Source: Halomonas organivorans
Lineage (GTDB): Bacteria > Pseudomonadota > Gammaproteobacteria > Pseudomonadales > Halomonadaceae
NCBI RefSeq assembly: GCF_014192055.1
Contig: NZ_JACHXM010000025.1
Span: forward strand, 1-56,482
DNA length: 56,482 nt
Reading direction: 5' to 3'
Shown here: positions 7,217-15,673 of the stretch, piece by piece
How positions within the stretch are numbered: the first letter of the stretch is position 1
How the letters are laid out: each line of letters opens with the position of its first letter
Program-made: the position numbers and the translations under genes
Notes under the pieces: generated by a model
Told to the model about the DNA's origin: nothing
Database searches by the model: none
Seen by the model: the letters and a program-made list of their open reading frames with translations, nothing else

Positions 7217-8143
7217 ATGGATACCCTGCGCGCCATCGAGAGCTTCGTTAAGGCGGTCGAGGCCGGCAGCATCGCCGCCGGCGCGCGACGCCTAGGCATC
7301 AGCCCGGCTGCGGCCAGCCAGGGCATCGCGCGCCTGGAAGCCGCCATGGGAGTAAGGCTGCTGGCGCGCACCACGCGCCGCATGTCGCTGACCGACAGCG
7401 GAGCGATCTACTACGAACACGTCCGCCACGTCGCCCGCGATCTGGAACGCGCGCACGGCGCCATCTCCGCGCTGCAGGCCGAACCGCGGGGACGGCTGCG
7501 CATCACCTCCACCGCCGCCTTCGGCCGCCACGTCCTGGCGCCGCTGATGCCCGGATTCAACGCCCGCTATCGCCACCTCTCGCTGGAGCTGTTGACCACC
7601 GATCGCAGCGTGGACCACATCCAGGAAGACGTGGATATCAGCATCCGTTTCACTCCCCAGCTCGAGGAAGGCCTGGTAGCACGCCGCATCGCCTCCATTC
7701 CCTTCCTGTTCTGCGCCTCCCCGGACTACCTGGCCAGGGCCGGGCATCCGCACAGCCCCGAGGAATTGCGCAGCCACGACTGCCTGGCCTTCCGCTCACC
7801 GCTGGACGGACGCTTCATGAGCTGGGGGTTCATCCGCGATGGACTGCGCTTCGAACCGGACTTCAAGGCCACCATGCTCAGTGACGACATCGATGTCCTG
7901 GCGCGCATGGCGCTGGCCGGCGGCGGCATCACGCGCTTGGCGGCCTTCATCGCCGACCCGCATGTCGAGGCCGGCCGCCTGGTGCCATTGTTCGAGGCAG
8001 GCGACGGGAGCGGGGTACATGCCGTGTCGGAACCCATGGACATCTACCTGTGCGTGACCGACCGCCAGGCGCTGACGCCCAAGGTCAGGGCGTTCATGGA
8101 CTATCTCGTCGAACAGTTGCCGGCGGCCTGGCGGCCGCGTTGA
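7217..8143 (+). CDS. LysR-family transcriptional regulator
   Basis: A 308-residue regulator. The N-terminal winged helix-turn-helix is clear: MDTLRAIESFVKAVEAGSIA, then RRLGISPAAASQGIARLE. The periplasmic-binding-like effector domain spans about 90-300 (GRLRITSTAAFGRHVLAPLM, VDISIRFTPQLEEG). It belongs to the large single-domain 'DsdC/AaeR-like' proteobacterial group, for which the effector cannot be predicted. The start at 7217 fits the family N-terminus; the frame is open further upstream. It is divergent from the DUF2798 gene. Confidence 0.88.
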   Translation: MDTLRAIESFVKAVEAGSIAAGARRLGISPAAASQGIARLEAAMGVRLLARTTRRMSLTDSGAIYYEHVRHVARDLERAHGAISALQAEPRGRLRITSTAAFGRHVLAPLMPGFNARYRHLSLELLTTDRSVDHIQEDVDISIRFTPQLEEGLVARRIASIPFLFCASPDYLARAGHPHSPEELRSHDCLAFRSPLDGRFMSWGFIRDGLRFEPDFKATMLSDDIDVLARMALAGGGITRLAAFIADPHVEAGRLVPLFEAGDGSGVHAVSEPMDIYLCVTDRQALTPKVRAFMDYLVEQLPAAWRPR

Positions 8144-8157
8144 GGGCGATGCGTCGC

Positions 8158-8523
8158 CTACAGGCGCCCTTCGCGGCGCAGGCGGCGACGCACCCAGCGG
8201 TGATACCAGGCGCCGAGCAGCGGCTTGACCAGAGGCAGGCCGATCAGCCAGGCCAACGGCCTGAGCCACGTGACACGACGCATCAGCAGGATGTAGGCGT
8301 CGAGGCCATGACACAGTCGCCCCGCGTCGTCTTCCACGTGAAGGGAGCGCAAGGCCTCCTGGAGTTCGATGCCTCGTGCGCGCAGGTGATCGGCATGGTC
8401 GGTGACATCGAGCCACTCCACCGACGCCGCACCGCCGGACCATCGTTCATAGCGGCGCCGGTCGCGCCGACAGATGGGGCAGCCGGCATCGTAGTAGACC
8501 TTGAGGGTCGCTGGCTCGCTCAT
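8158..8523 (-). CDS. DCC-family thiol-disulfide oxidoreductase-like protein (DUF393)
   Basis: A 121-residue protein beginning LKVYYDAGCPICRRDRRRYE, with the YDxxCPxC motif that defines the DCC family. A thioredoxin-like middle part follows (VEWLDVTDH, GLDAYILLMRR) and a hydrophobic stretch (WLRPLAWLIGLPLVKPLLGAWY) that probably associates with the membrane. Members are predicted thiol-disulfide proteins with little experimental work. It lies 22 bp downstream of the methyltransferase gene on the same strand, so the two may be cotranscribed. Confidence 0.87.
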   Translation of the reverse strand: MSEPATLKVYYDAGCPICRRDRRRYERWSGGAASVEWLDVTDHADHLRARGIELQEALRSLHVEDDAGRLCHGLDAYILLMRRVTWLRPLAWLIGLPLVKPLLGAWYHRWVRRRLRREGRL

Positions 8524-8545
8524 GAGATCTTCGGCAAGCGTGGGG

Positions 8546-9154
8546 TCAAGCGGCTGTCGCCGCCGGGGAACGGGTGGCCAGGAACTCGCCCTTGCCGACC
8601 GGCACCAGGCTGGTGGTGAATGCGGGGTCCGCTTCCACCAGGTCGATGAAGGGCGCCAGCTCCTCGGCATGGGAGGTGGCGTTATCCACCACCAGCAGTC
8701 CTCCCTGCACCAGCGCCTCGCGAACCCTCGGCCACCAGTCGGAATATTGGGCACGGTCGGCATCGAGGAACACCAGGTCCAGCGAGGCCGGCGCCTGTCG
8801 ATCGAGCACCTTGCCGGCATCGGCATGCAGCGACTCGATCACCTCCGCCAGGCCGGCGCAGGCGAAGTGTTCCCCAGCCATGCCCCAGCGGTCGGCGGCC
8901 CACTCCACGGTGGTGACCCGGCCGCCGATGGCCCGGGCCGCCTCGGCGAGCCACAGGGTGGAGTAGCCGTTGGAGGTGCCGACCTCGAGGATCCGCCGGG
9001 CATCGGTGGCCCTGACCAGCACGGCGAGGAACTGGCCGGTGTCGCGGGTGATATTGCGCAGCCGATCGTCGGGCGTCGTGACGGTTCGGTCATGTTGCTC
9101 GCCGAAGGCCTCCAGGTCGGCCAGCAGGCGATCAAGGGGAGTGATGTGAGGCAT
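8546..9154 (-). CDS. O-methyltransferase, caffeoyl-CoA/catechol type (class I SAM-dependent)
   Basis: A 202-residue SAM-dependent methyltransferase. The SAM motif I is ILEVGTSNGYSTLWLAEAAR, followed by the acidic VTTVEW strand, LDLVFLDADRAQY (metal and catalytic Asp region) and LLVVDNATSH. This pattern is that of the small divalent-metal-dependent O-methyltransferase family. The acceptor is unknown. The ATG at 9154 sits 6 nt after GGAG; an in-frame ATG at 9160 is too close to the Shine-Dalgarno sequence. Confidence 0.85.
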   Translation of the reverse strand: MPHITPLDRLLADLEAFGEQHDRTVTTPDDRLRNITRDTGQFLAVLVRATDARRILEVGTSNGYSTLWLAEAARAIGGRVTTVEWAADRWGMAGEHFACAGLAEVIESLHADAGKVLDRQAPASLDLVFLDADRAQYSDWWPRVREALVQGGLLVVDNATSHAEELAPFIDLVEADPAFTTSLVPVGKGEFLATRSPAATAA

Positions 9155-9278
9155 CGCCATCTCCGTTTGGCATCGGGTCTCGTGATCGTGGCTCGACCAT
9201 GGAGACCCGTTCAGGCGATATGGGTTCCCTGCGCGCCCTGCCCGGGGCGCGCATCGCCCCCGCCGGGACCGGCCGGCA

Positions 9279-9845
9279 TCAGGCGCCGATGTCGTCGTCG
9301 TAGTCCTTGTCGTCATGGGTCTTCAGCGGCGAATCGTCGTCGCAGCGCGGCTCGTGCGTAAAGGTCTCCGTCACGTCGAGCAGCCCCAGGCTCTGGATGG
9401 TCCGGCGGCCCAGCAGCACCGGGTAGAGCATGTCATCGCGATCCCGGAGGCTGAACTGCTCCTGGTAACGGGTGTCGCCGATGCAGATGGTCATCAGCAC
9501 CGCCGGACGACGGTCCTCGCCGCCGGCACCGCTCAGGATCAGCCGGCGAAAGATCGGACGTTCGAACTCGCGGCTGACCACCTCGCCTGAGGCCTCGTCC
9601 TCGAGTTCGACGTCGAAGCGTACCCAGTCTTCCCCGTCGCGCTTGAACTCCTCGATATGCTCGGCCTGCATGGACGAGGTCAGCGCACCGCTGTCGAGCT
9701 TGGCCTTCACCTCCACGCCCCAGCCGGGGTCGATCAGGGTCTTCTCCACCCAGCCGTAGACCTCGGGCTCGTCGGCCACCGCAGCGCCGGACAGTAGACC
9801 GGCCCCCAGCAGGGGAACCAGGGCGCGAGACAGGAACTTGTGCAT
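9279..9845 (-). CDS. Exported retropepsin-like (RimK/ATP-grasp-associated) protease family protein
   Basis: A 188-residue protein with a signal peptide (MHKFLSRALVPLLGAGLLSG, cut after VAD) and the aspartic-protease-like motif KLDSGALTSSM at about 48-58 (Asp-Ser-Gly), followed by a conserved LLGRRTIQSLGLLDV segment. It belongs to the family labelled 'ATP-dependent zinc protease' or DUF785, a retropepsin-like fold despite the name, often found near ATP-grasp ligases of the RimK type. Here an ATP-grasp ligase lies 6 kb away, with two peptidase-like hydrolases between. The tail is very acidic (HDDKDYDDD). A heptamer repeat array lies 98-179 bp upstream of its start. Confidence 0.82.
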   Translation of the reverse strand: MHKFLSRALVPLLGAGLLSGAAVADEPEVYGWVEKTLIDPGWGVEVKAKLDSGALTSSMQAEHIEEFKRDGEDWVRFDVELEDEASGEVVSREFERPIFRRLILSGAGGEDRRPAVLMTICIGDTRYQEQFSLRDRDDMLYPVLLGRRTIQSLGLLDVTETFTHEPRCDDDSPLKTHDDKDYDDDIGA

Positions 9846-9942
9846 GCTTTCTCCTTCTGAAGGTCGCGGTGTATCGCGATCCGACGGCGCCGGATCATGA
9901 AGCCATCGAACGTCATGAGACTCTACGCCAATGCTCGGGTTC

Positions 9943-10024
9943 CGTCGCCCGTCGCCCGTCGCCCGTCGCCCGTCGCCCGTCGCCCGTCGCCCGTCGCCCG
10001 TCGCCCGTCGCCCGTCGCCCGTCG
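9943..10024. repeat. Heptanucleotide tandem repeat (CGTCGCC), about 11.7 copies
   Basis: Eleven perfect units of CGTCGCC occupy 9943-10019, followed by a partial CGTCG. The array starts immediately after the stop codon of the CocE-like gene and lies 98 bp upstream of the protease start on the same strand. A perfect 7-bp array of this length is prone to slippage, so copy number probably varies between strains and could alter spacing of any promoter or readthrough transcript between the two genes. It is not a CRISPR: the units have no spacers. Confidence 0.95.
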
Positions 10025-12025
10025 TCAAAGATGATCGCGCGGGAGCGTCTCGTTCCAGGTTCGCGAGAAGATCCGCTCGCCGCCTTCGTAGGCATCCAGG
10101 GTGGCATTGAGATGGAAGTGGCTCGGCGTGCTGGTCAGCTGCGTACGACTGGTCATCTCGACCCGCCAGTCACCCCGCGCCATGAACCGCCGGTTGACGA
10201 CCTCGCCGCACAGCGTGGCGTAGTCATCGTTGGCCTGGCGATAGCGCTCGGTGACATCGTAGCCGAGCGTCAGCCCCTGCTCCTCGAGACGCCAGCTGCC
10301 ATCGTTGTCGATGACGTTGAGGCTGGCCTCGTTGGTCGCCAGGTTGAAGTGTACCGTCCATTCCCGATGCGCCGGCACCAGCAGGGTGACGGCCGGCGCC
10401 ATCGCCATGTGCGGCTCGCCGAGGTCAGGCAGCGTCGCTTCCCGATCCGGGCGCGGGCGCTGCGGCAGCGACAATCGGCAGTGGCGAAGACGAAGCGTCA
10501 GGATCGTCGGCAGCGGCGAGGGCCATGCCAGCGGCCAGTAGGAGGAAGAGATCGCCAGCCGCAGCCGATTGCCGGCGGGAAAGCACTGGGCGACGTGGTT
10601 CAAGCGCACCCGGACGCGACAGGGTTCGCCGGGCCGCAGCGGCTCGGGACGGTGGTGGCCATGGCGATGGCTCAGGTTCAACAGGCCATAGGTCACCAGG
10701 GTCACGCTGCCGTCGGGCGCGATGTCGGACAGGCGCACGGCCACCATCGCCTGGGGGCGGTCGGCAGCCACCTCGAGCTCGACTACCGCCTGGCCGAGCA
10801 TCTCGAGATCCGCCTCCAGCGGCGGCGTATCGAAGCACAGCGAGCCGCCGTCCTCGAGCCGCTGGTCCGTGGGCAGGTCGGTGCTCTCGGCATAGCTGCA
10901 CCACTTGCCGGCGAACAGCCCCACGCTCAGCGGACTGCGGATCGACAGGTCGGCCTCCTCGTCGTCACCGGCGCCACCGGCTGCCAGCCCCTGCCGGGTC
11001 AGGGCGAACGTCAGAGGCTTCAGCCGCGGACCGGGCCAGCCTGGCTCGGCGACCCAGCGACCGGGCCGGTCGTCGCTGATCGGCGAGACGCTGTCCTGCA
11101 TCCAGGCTCGCAGCATGGGCTCGCGCTCCACGCCGTTGTCGAGATCACGCAGCCAGCGATCCCACCAGCGCAGGCACTCGCCGAGGAAATCGATGGAGGG
11201 TCCCGGGCCACCGAGATGCGGGTACTTGTGCCCCCAGGGACCGATCAGCCCCTTGCGCGGCCCGCCCAGGTGCTGGAGCAGCCGGAACACCGTGTTGCAG
11301 TAGCCGTCGGCCCAGCCGCTGACCGCGAATACCGGACAGCGAATGGCGGTAAAGTCCTCGCAGACCGACCCATGACGCCAGTAGGCGTCGCGCCGCTGAT
11401 GCGCCAGCCAGGTCTTGAGCCACGGCTCGCTGCTTTCGAGACGCGCCAGCCACATCTCGCGCCAACGCGCGCCGACGATGGCCGGATCCGGCGGGCAGGC
11501 ATTGTAGGACAGCATCACCGAGGCCCAGGACAGGTTGTCGGTCAACAGGCAGCCGCCCATATAGTGGACGTCATCGGTGTAGCGATCGTCAGAGGAACAG
11601 ACGCTGATCACGGCCTCCAGCGCGGGAGGCCGCAGCGCCGCGATCTGCAGCGCATTGAAGCCGCCCCATGAGAGGCCGATCATGCCGACCCGGCCGTTGC
11701 ACCAGGGCTGCGCCGCGATCCAGCGGATCACCTCGACGCCGTCCTCGAGCTCGCGGGGCAGGTATTCGTCATGCAGGACGCCGTCGGAATCGCCGCTGCC
11801 GCGCAGGTCGACCCGCACGGCGGCATAGCCGTGCCGGGCGAAGTAGCCATGGACCTGGCTATCCCGCGGCGAGCGGAAATCTCGCTTGCGGTAGGGAATG
11901 TATTCGAGCACCGCGGGGGCCGGCATCGCCGCCACATCCGCCGGCAGCCACAGCTTGGCGGCCAGCCGGACGCCATCCGCCATGGGGATCCAGGCGTTTT
12001 CGATGATCCTCACCCCGCGCCCCAT
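10025..12025 (-). CDS. CocE/NonD-family serine hydrolase (peptidase S15-like), paralog 1
   Basis: A 666-residue hydrolase. The alpha/beta-hydrolase domain with cap occupies about 1-320, and a C-terminal jelly-roll (X-Pro dipeptidyl-peptidase C-terminal-like) domain follows. The triad is visible: Ser119 in GLSWGG, Asp240 in GWADGY and His266 in GPWGHKYPH. The family includes cocaine esterase, alpha-amino-acid ester hydrolases and Xaa-Pro peptidases; the substrate here is unknown. The ATG at 12025 follows GGGGGAGGAACGGG, and the family N-terminus (VRIIENAWIPMADG) fits. A close paralog lies at 13637-15670 in inverted orientation. No signal peptide is seen, so it is probably cytoplasmic. Confidence 0.88.
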   Translation of the reverse strand: MGRGVRIIENAWIPMADGVRLAAKLWLPADVAAMPAPAVLEYIPYRKRDFRSPRDSQVHGYFARHGYAAVRVDLRGSGDSDGVLHDEYLPRELEDGVEVIRWIAAQPWCNGRVGMIGLSWGGFNALQIAALRPPALEAVISVCSSDDRYTDDVHYMGGCLLTDNLSWASVMLSYNACPPDPAIVGARWREMWLARLESSEPWLKTWLAHQRRDAYWRHGSVCEDFTAIRCPVFAVSGWADGYCNTVFRLLQHLGGPRKGLIGPWGHKYPHLGGPGPSIDFLGECLRWWDRWLRDLDNGVEREPMLRAWMQDSVSPISDDRPGRWVAEPGWPGPRLKPLTFALTRQGLAAGGAGDDEEADLSIRSPLSVGLFAGKWCSYAESTDLPTDQRLEDGGSLCFDTPPLEADLEMLGQAVVELEVAADRPQAMVAVRLSDIAPDGSVTLVTYGLLNLSHRHGHHRPEPLRPGEPCRVRVRLNHVAQCFPAGNRLRLAISSSYWPLAWPSPLPTILTLRLRHCRLSLPQRPRPDREATLPDLGEPHMAMAPAVTLLVPAHREWTVHFNLATNEASLNVIDNDGSWRLEEQGLTLGYDVTERYRQANDDYATLCGEVVNRRFMARGDWRVEMTSRTQLTSTPSHFHLNATLDAYEGGERIFSRTWNETLPRDHL

Positions 12026-12301
12026 CCCGTTCCTCCCCCGACCCATGACACGGACGCCCGACGATGACATTCAGCATATAGCGCGCGTGCTCCCCCGCCG
12101 CCAGCAGCGTCGTCAGGAAATATTGATGCCGGTCAAGGCGGGGGCCAAAGGCTCTCCATAGACTACGCCCGATGGTGACTCGGCGGCCCCGCCGATGCCC
12201 GCTCGAGCGCCATTCATCACCCCCCCCCAAACATCATCGGCCGGTGCTCGAGAGCATCGTCAACGCAGGGAATTTCCGGGAAATTCCACGAGGCTGACAG
12301 C

Positions 12302-12784
12302 ATGATCGACATCAAGACGCTCACTCTTCTGCCGCAGGATGAGCTCCTGCAGGCCAGTACCCTCGAAATCGAGGCCGGTCGACGCTATCGACAGCTGGCC
12401 CTGAGTTTCCTGCCCTACGACGCCGACCGCAGCCAACGCATGACCCAGCTGGGTATCGCCTGCGAACACCGGATCGACGCCCTGAAATGGGCCGCCGAGA
12501 GTCTCGGGCTGGGCGCCTGCGTGGCCCTTCCCGAGGCGCTTGCCGACCGACAGGGCGAGAGCAACCAGGGGGGAGGCTTCTTCATCGTCGACGATGCCAC
12601 GGCCGAACTCGTGTGGCAGGAGGCGCTGGAGGCGGCCCTCGAGGATCAGCGCTTCGCGCGGCGGTTGCTGGCGGTCAACGGCACGCCGGAGCTGGAACGC
12701 CCGCTGCTGGAGTATGCCCGCCAGAAGGCGGCCGAATGCGATGTGTTGATGGCATGCCATGCCGGCCACGCCCGGCAGGCATGA
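12302..12784 (+). CDS. Ferritin-like/rubrerythrin-like helical protein (tentative)
   Basis: A 160-residue, mostly alpha-helical protein. Helices carry Glu and His residues spaced as in ferritin-like four-helix bundles: ELLQASTLEIEAGRRYRQLA at about 14-33, GIACEHRIDALKWAAESL at about 51-68, ELVWQEALEAALEDQRFARR at about 102-121 and a final LLEYARQKAAECDVLMACH. This suggests a di-iron rubrerythrin-like domain, but I do not see a complete canonical ExxH pair in every helix, so the call is tentative. It sits between a stress-type hydrolase and hsp20, which would suit an oxidative-stress role. A run of nine C residues lies 74-82 bp upstream. Confidence 0.55.
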   Translation: MIDIKTLTLLPQDELLQASTLEIEAGRRYRQLALSFLPYDADRSQRMTQLGIACEHRIDALKWAAESLGLGACVALPEALADRQGESNQGGGFFIVDDATAELVWQEALEAALEDQRFARRLLAVNGTPELERPLLEYARQKAAECDVLMACHAGHARQA

Positions 12785-12814
12785 TCCCTAAGGTCGAAGC
12801 CGCGGCCAACCGAT

Positions 12815-12846
12815 GGCAGGGCGGGGCCGGGAGGCCCCGCCCTGCC
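12815..12846. terminator. Bidirectional terminator hairpin
   Basis: A perfect 14-bp inverted repeat (12815-12828 and 12833-12846) around the loop GGGA, located between the convergent stops of the ferritin-like gene (12784) and hsp20 (12854). There is no long T tract, but the position and very stable GC stem indicate transcription termination in both directions. Confidence 0.8.
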
Positions 12847-12853
12847 ACGCAGT

Positions 12854-13369
12854 TCACGCCTGGATATCCAACCGGCGGCGATGCGCTTCCTTGACCTTGG
12901 GCAGGGTCAGTTCCAGCACTCCGTTGCGGAAGTTGGCCTCCGCCTTGTCGGCATCGATGTCGCAAGGCAGTTCCACGGTACGCAGCACGCTGCCGTGTGA
13001 AATCTCGCAGCGATAGTACTCGCCCTCTTCCTGCCGGGTTTCCTTGTGGCTCTCGCCCTTGATGGTCACCGTGCGGTCGGTCACCGAGACATCGAGATCT
13101 TCACGCTCGATGCCCGGAATCTCGGCGCGCAGCACCACCTCGGCATCCTTGTCGAGGATATCGACCCGCGGCATCCTCGGCTCCAGTGACGACATGCGCT
13201 CCCAGCGCAGCGGATGCATCCAGTCCCGGGCCAGCAAGCCGTCGAACATGCGATCCAGTTCCCGGAAGGGACTGATCGGGCGAGACGCGGGCTCCTCGGC
13301 CTTCGTCTCGGGCGCCTTGGCCAGTTGGCTGGCGGCGGCAGATGCCCCCTTTAACTTCTTATCGGCCAT
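12854..13369 (-). CDS. Hsp20/alpha-crystallin small heat-shock protein
   Basis: A 171-residue ATP-independent holdase chaperone. After a variable N-terminus (MADKKLKGASAAASQLAKAP) comes FRELDRMFDGLLARD, then the alpha-crystallin domain from about 70 (PRVDILDKDAEVVLRAEIPG, VTIKGESHKET, YRCEISHGSVLRTVELP) with the conserved NGVLELTLPK close to the end. The ATG at 13369 has GAGGTG 8 nt upstream. It is divergent from the second CocE paralog, with a 267-bp intergenic stretch where heat- or stress-responsive promoters would lie. It fits the surrounding block of proteases and stress proteins. Confidence 0.93.
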   Translation of the reverse strand: MADKKLKGASAAASQLAKAPETKAEEPASRPISPFRELDRMFDGLLARDWMHPLRWERMSSLEPRMPRVDILDKDAEVVLRAEIPGIEREDLDVSVTDRTVTIKGESHKETRQEEGEYYRCEISHGSVLRTVELPCDIDADKAEANFRNGVLELTLPKVKEAHRRRLDIQA

Positions 13370-13636
13370 GACATTGCACCTCGGTACAAGCGACATGTAG
13401 AGAGTAAACGCTCGGCGAAAACGCCTTGCCACACGCTCCGCCGGCGGGACCTCGATCAGCCGATCTGATCGCATGAATGAGCATAGGCGAGCGGCCGCAA
13501 GCGGCGATGACGCCGGTCAAGTTTTACCCCGATTCTCCGGGGCCGTCGCGCCTCTCGAGACCGACGCCGAGAGGCGCATCGTCGTATATGCTGAGAACAG
13601 ACCCCGCCGCCGCCGGCCATGCTACCGGGGGTGTCC

Positions 13637-15670
13637 ATGAAGATCGTGCATTCCTTCCCTCGCACCGTGCGCGTCATCGAGAACCTGTGGATCCCCATGT
13701 CCGACGGCACTCGGCTGGCCGCACGCGTCTGGCTGCCCACCGATGCCGTGGGAGACCCGGTACCGGTGATCCTGGAATACATGCCCTACCGCAAGCGCGA
13801 CTTCACGCGCCTGCGCGACGAACCCCTGCATCGCTATTTCGCCGGCCACGGCTATGCCTGCGTGCGCCTCGACCTGCGCGGCAGCGGCGACTCCGAGGGC
13901 CTGCTGCTGGACGAATACCTGCCCCAGGAACTCGACGATGCCGTGGAGGCCATCGCCTGGCTGGTCGACCAGCCGTGGTGCAGCGGCGAGGTCGGCATGA
14001 TGGGCATTTCCTGGGGCGGCTTCAACGCGCTCCAGGTCGCCGCCCTGCGCCCGGCCGCACTGAAGGCGATCATCACCATGTGCTCCACCGACGACCGCTA
14101 TGCCGACGACGTCCACTACCAGGGCGGCTGCCTGCTCAACGAGAATCTCGGCTGGGGATCGGTGCTGCTGTCGTGCGCCACGACCCCGCCGGATCCCGAC
14201 ATCGTGGGCGCAGCCTGGCGCGACCAGTGGCGACAGCGCATCGAGCGCGCGCCCCTTTACCCGTTGACCTGGATGCGCCATCCCCATCGCGATGCCTACT
14301 GGCGGCACGGCTCTATCTGCGAGGCCTTCGCCGCCGTGGACTGCCCGGTCTTCGCGGTCGGGGGCTGGGCCGATGGCTACGTCAACGCCATCCCGAGGCT
14401 GCTGGCCGGGCTCGAGGTACCGCGCAAGGGCCTGATCGGCCCCTGGTCCCATGCCTTCCCCCATGCCGCCCTGCCCGGCCCGGCGATCGGCTTCTTCCAG
14501 GAAGCGCTGCGCTGGTGGGATCACTGGCTCAAGGGGCTCGATACCGGGGTCATGGACGAGCCCCTGCTGCGGGTATGGATGGAGGAATACGTGCCGCCGG
14601 CGCCGATGCACGTCGAACGCCCGGGACGCTGGGTGGCCGAGGACGCCTGGCCGTCGCCGAGGATTCGCCCGCGGATGCTCTACCTCAACGTGCTGTCGCT
14701 GGGCGAGAGCCCCGAGCCGGCGGACCGCCTGCGCCTCGCCTCGCCACAGACCACCGGCCTGGCGGCCGGCGACTGGTACGGGTTCGGCGCCGAGGGCGAG
14801 TCGCCCACCGACCAGCGAGAGGACGACGGCAAGTCGCTGGTGTTCGACTCCGACCCTCTCATCGAGCGCCTGGAGATTCTCGGCGCGCCCGTGGCCTCGC
14901 TCGACCTCGCGGTCGACCGGCCGGTGGCCCATGTCATCGTACGCCTCGACGACGTCGCCCCGGACGGCGCGTCGGCGCGGGTCAGCTACGGCATCCTCAA
15001 CCTGACCCAGCGGGACAGCCGCGCGGAGCCTGCGCCGGTAATACCGGGCCGGCGCTACCAGGTCGACGTCCGCCTCAATGATATCGCCTACGCCTTCGCC
15101 GCCGGGCATACCCTGCGGCTGGCGATCTCGACCTGCTACTGGCCGGTGATCTGGCCGGCCCCCGAACGCGTTCAGCTCGAGCTGCATACCGGCACCAGCC
15201 GACTGACCCTGCCGGCGCGTCCACCGCGGCCGGAGGATACCGAGCTGCGCCCCTTCGAGCCGCCGGAGCGAGGCCCGATGCCCGAGCTGACGACGCTCAA
15301 GGCCGCTCCCTTCCGACGCCTGGTCGAACGCGACCTGACCACCGGCATGACGGTCTACCGCATCTCGACCACCGGCGGCGACTTCGGCGACGCCGCCCTG
15401 GCACGCATCGAGGACATCGACCTGACGGTCGGCTACACCCTGGCCAAGAGCTACCGCATCCACGATTACGACCCCGAGACCGCCGAAGCCACGGTCGAAC
15501 AGGTCACCACCCATCGGCGGGGACACTGGCACACGCGCCTGGAATGCCGCACCAGCCTGACCGCCACGCCGCAACGCTTCCGGATTCGCGGCGTGCTCAA
15601 GGCCTACGAAGGCGACACGCTGTTCGCCCGCCGGGATTGGGACGAGGAGGTGGAACGCCGCCTGCTGTGA
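13637..15670 (+). CDS. CocE/NonD-family serine hydrolase (peptidase S15-like), paralog 2
   Basis: A 677-residue paralog of the hydrolase at 10025-12025, with the same two-domain layout and triad (Ser125 in GISWGG, Asp246 in GWADGY, His272 in GPWSHAFPH). Long stretches match the first copy closely (EYMPYRKRDF, RLDLRGSGDSEG, DDRYADDVHYQGGCLL). The two copies differ most in the C-terminal domain, which usually shapes specificity, suggesting different substrates. The ATG at 13637 follows GGGGGTG. It ends 3 bp before the stop of the convergent ATP-grasp ligase gene. No signal peptide is seen. Confidence 0.88.
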   Translation: MKIVHSFPRTVRVIENLWIPMSDGTRLAARVWLPTDAVGDPVPVILEYMPYRKRDFTRLRDEPLHRYFAGHGYACVRLDLRGSGDSEGLLLDEYLPQELDDAVEAIAWLVDQPWCSGEVGMMGISWGGFNALQVAALRPAALKAIITMCSTDDRYADDVHYQGGCLLNENLGWGSVLLSCATTPPDPDIVGAAWRDQWRQRIERAPLYPLTWMRHPHRDAYWRHGSICEAFAAVDCPVFAVGGWADGYVNAIPRLLAGLEVPRKGLIGPWSHAFPHAALPGPAIGFFQEALRWWDHWLKGLDTGVMDEPLLRVWMEEYVPPAPMHVERPGRWVAEDAWPSPRIRPRMLYLNVLSLGESPEPADRLRLASPQTTGLAAGDWYGFGAEGESPTDQREDDGKSLVFDSDPLIERLEILGAPVASLDLAVDRPVAHVIVRLDDVAPDGASARVSYGILNLTQRDSRAEPAPVIPGRRYQVDVRLNDIAYAFAAGHTLRLAISTCYWPVIWPAPERVQLELHTGTSRLTLPARPPRPEDTELRPFEPPERGPMPELTTLKAAPFRRLVERDLTTGMTVYRISTTGGDFGDAALARIEDIDLTVGYTLAKSYRIHDYDPETAEATVEQVTTHRRGHWHTRLECRTSLTATPQRFRIRGVLKAYEGDTLFARRDWDEEVERRLL

Positions 15671-15673
15671 GCC

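Noticed and set aside
9943..10024. CRISPR array
   Set aside because: The 7-bp units are directly adjacent, with no spacers and no cas genes nearby. The same applies to the 14-bp array at 21666-21735.
13622..15574. Minus-strand open frame of 650 codons opposite the second CocE gene
   Set aside because: Composition is that of an antisense frame (many Gly, Gln, Arg), with no family match, while the plus strand encodes a complete hydrolase.
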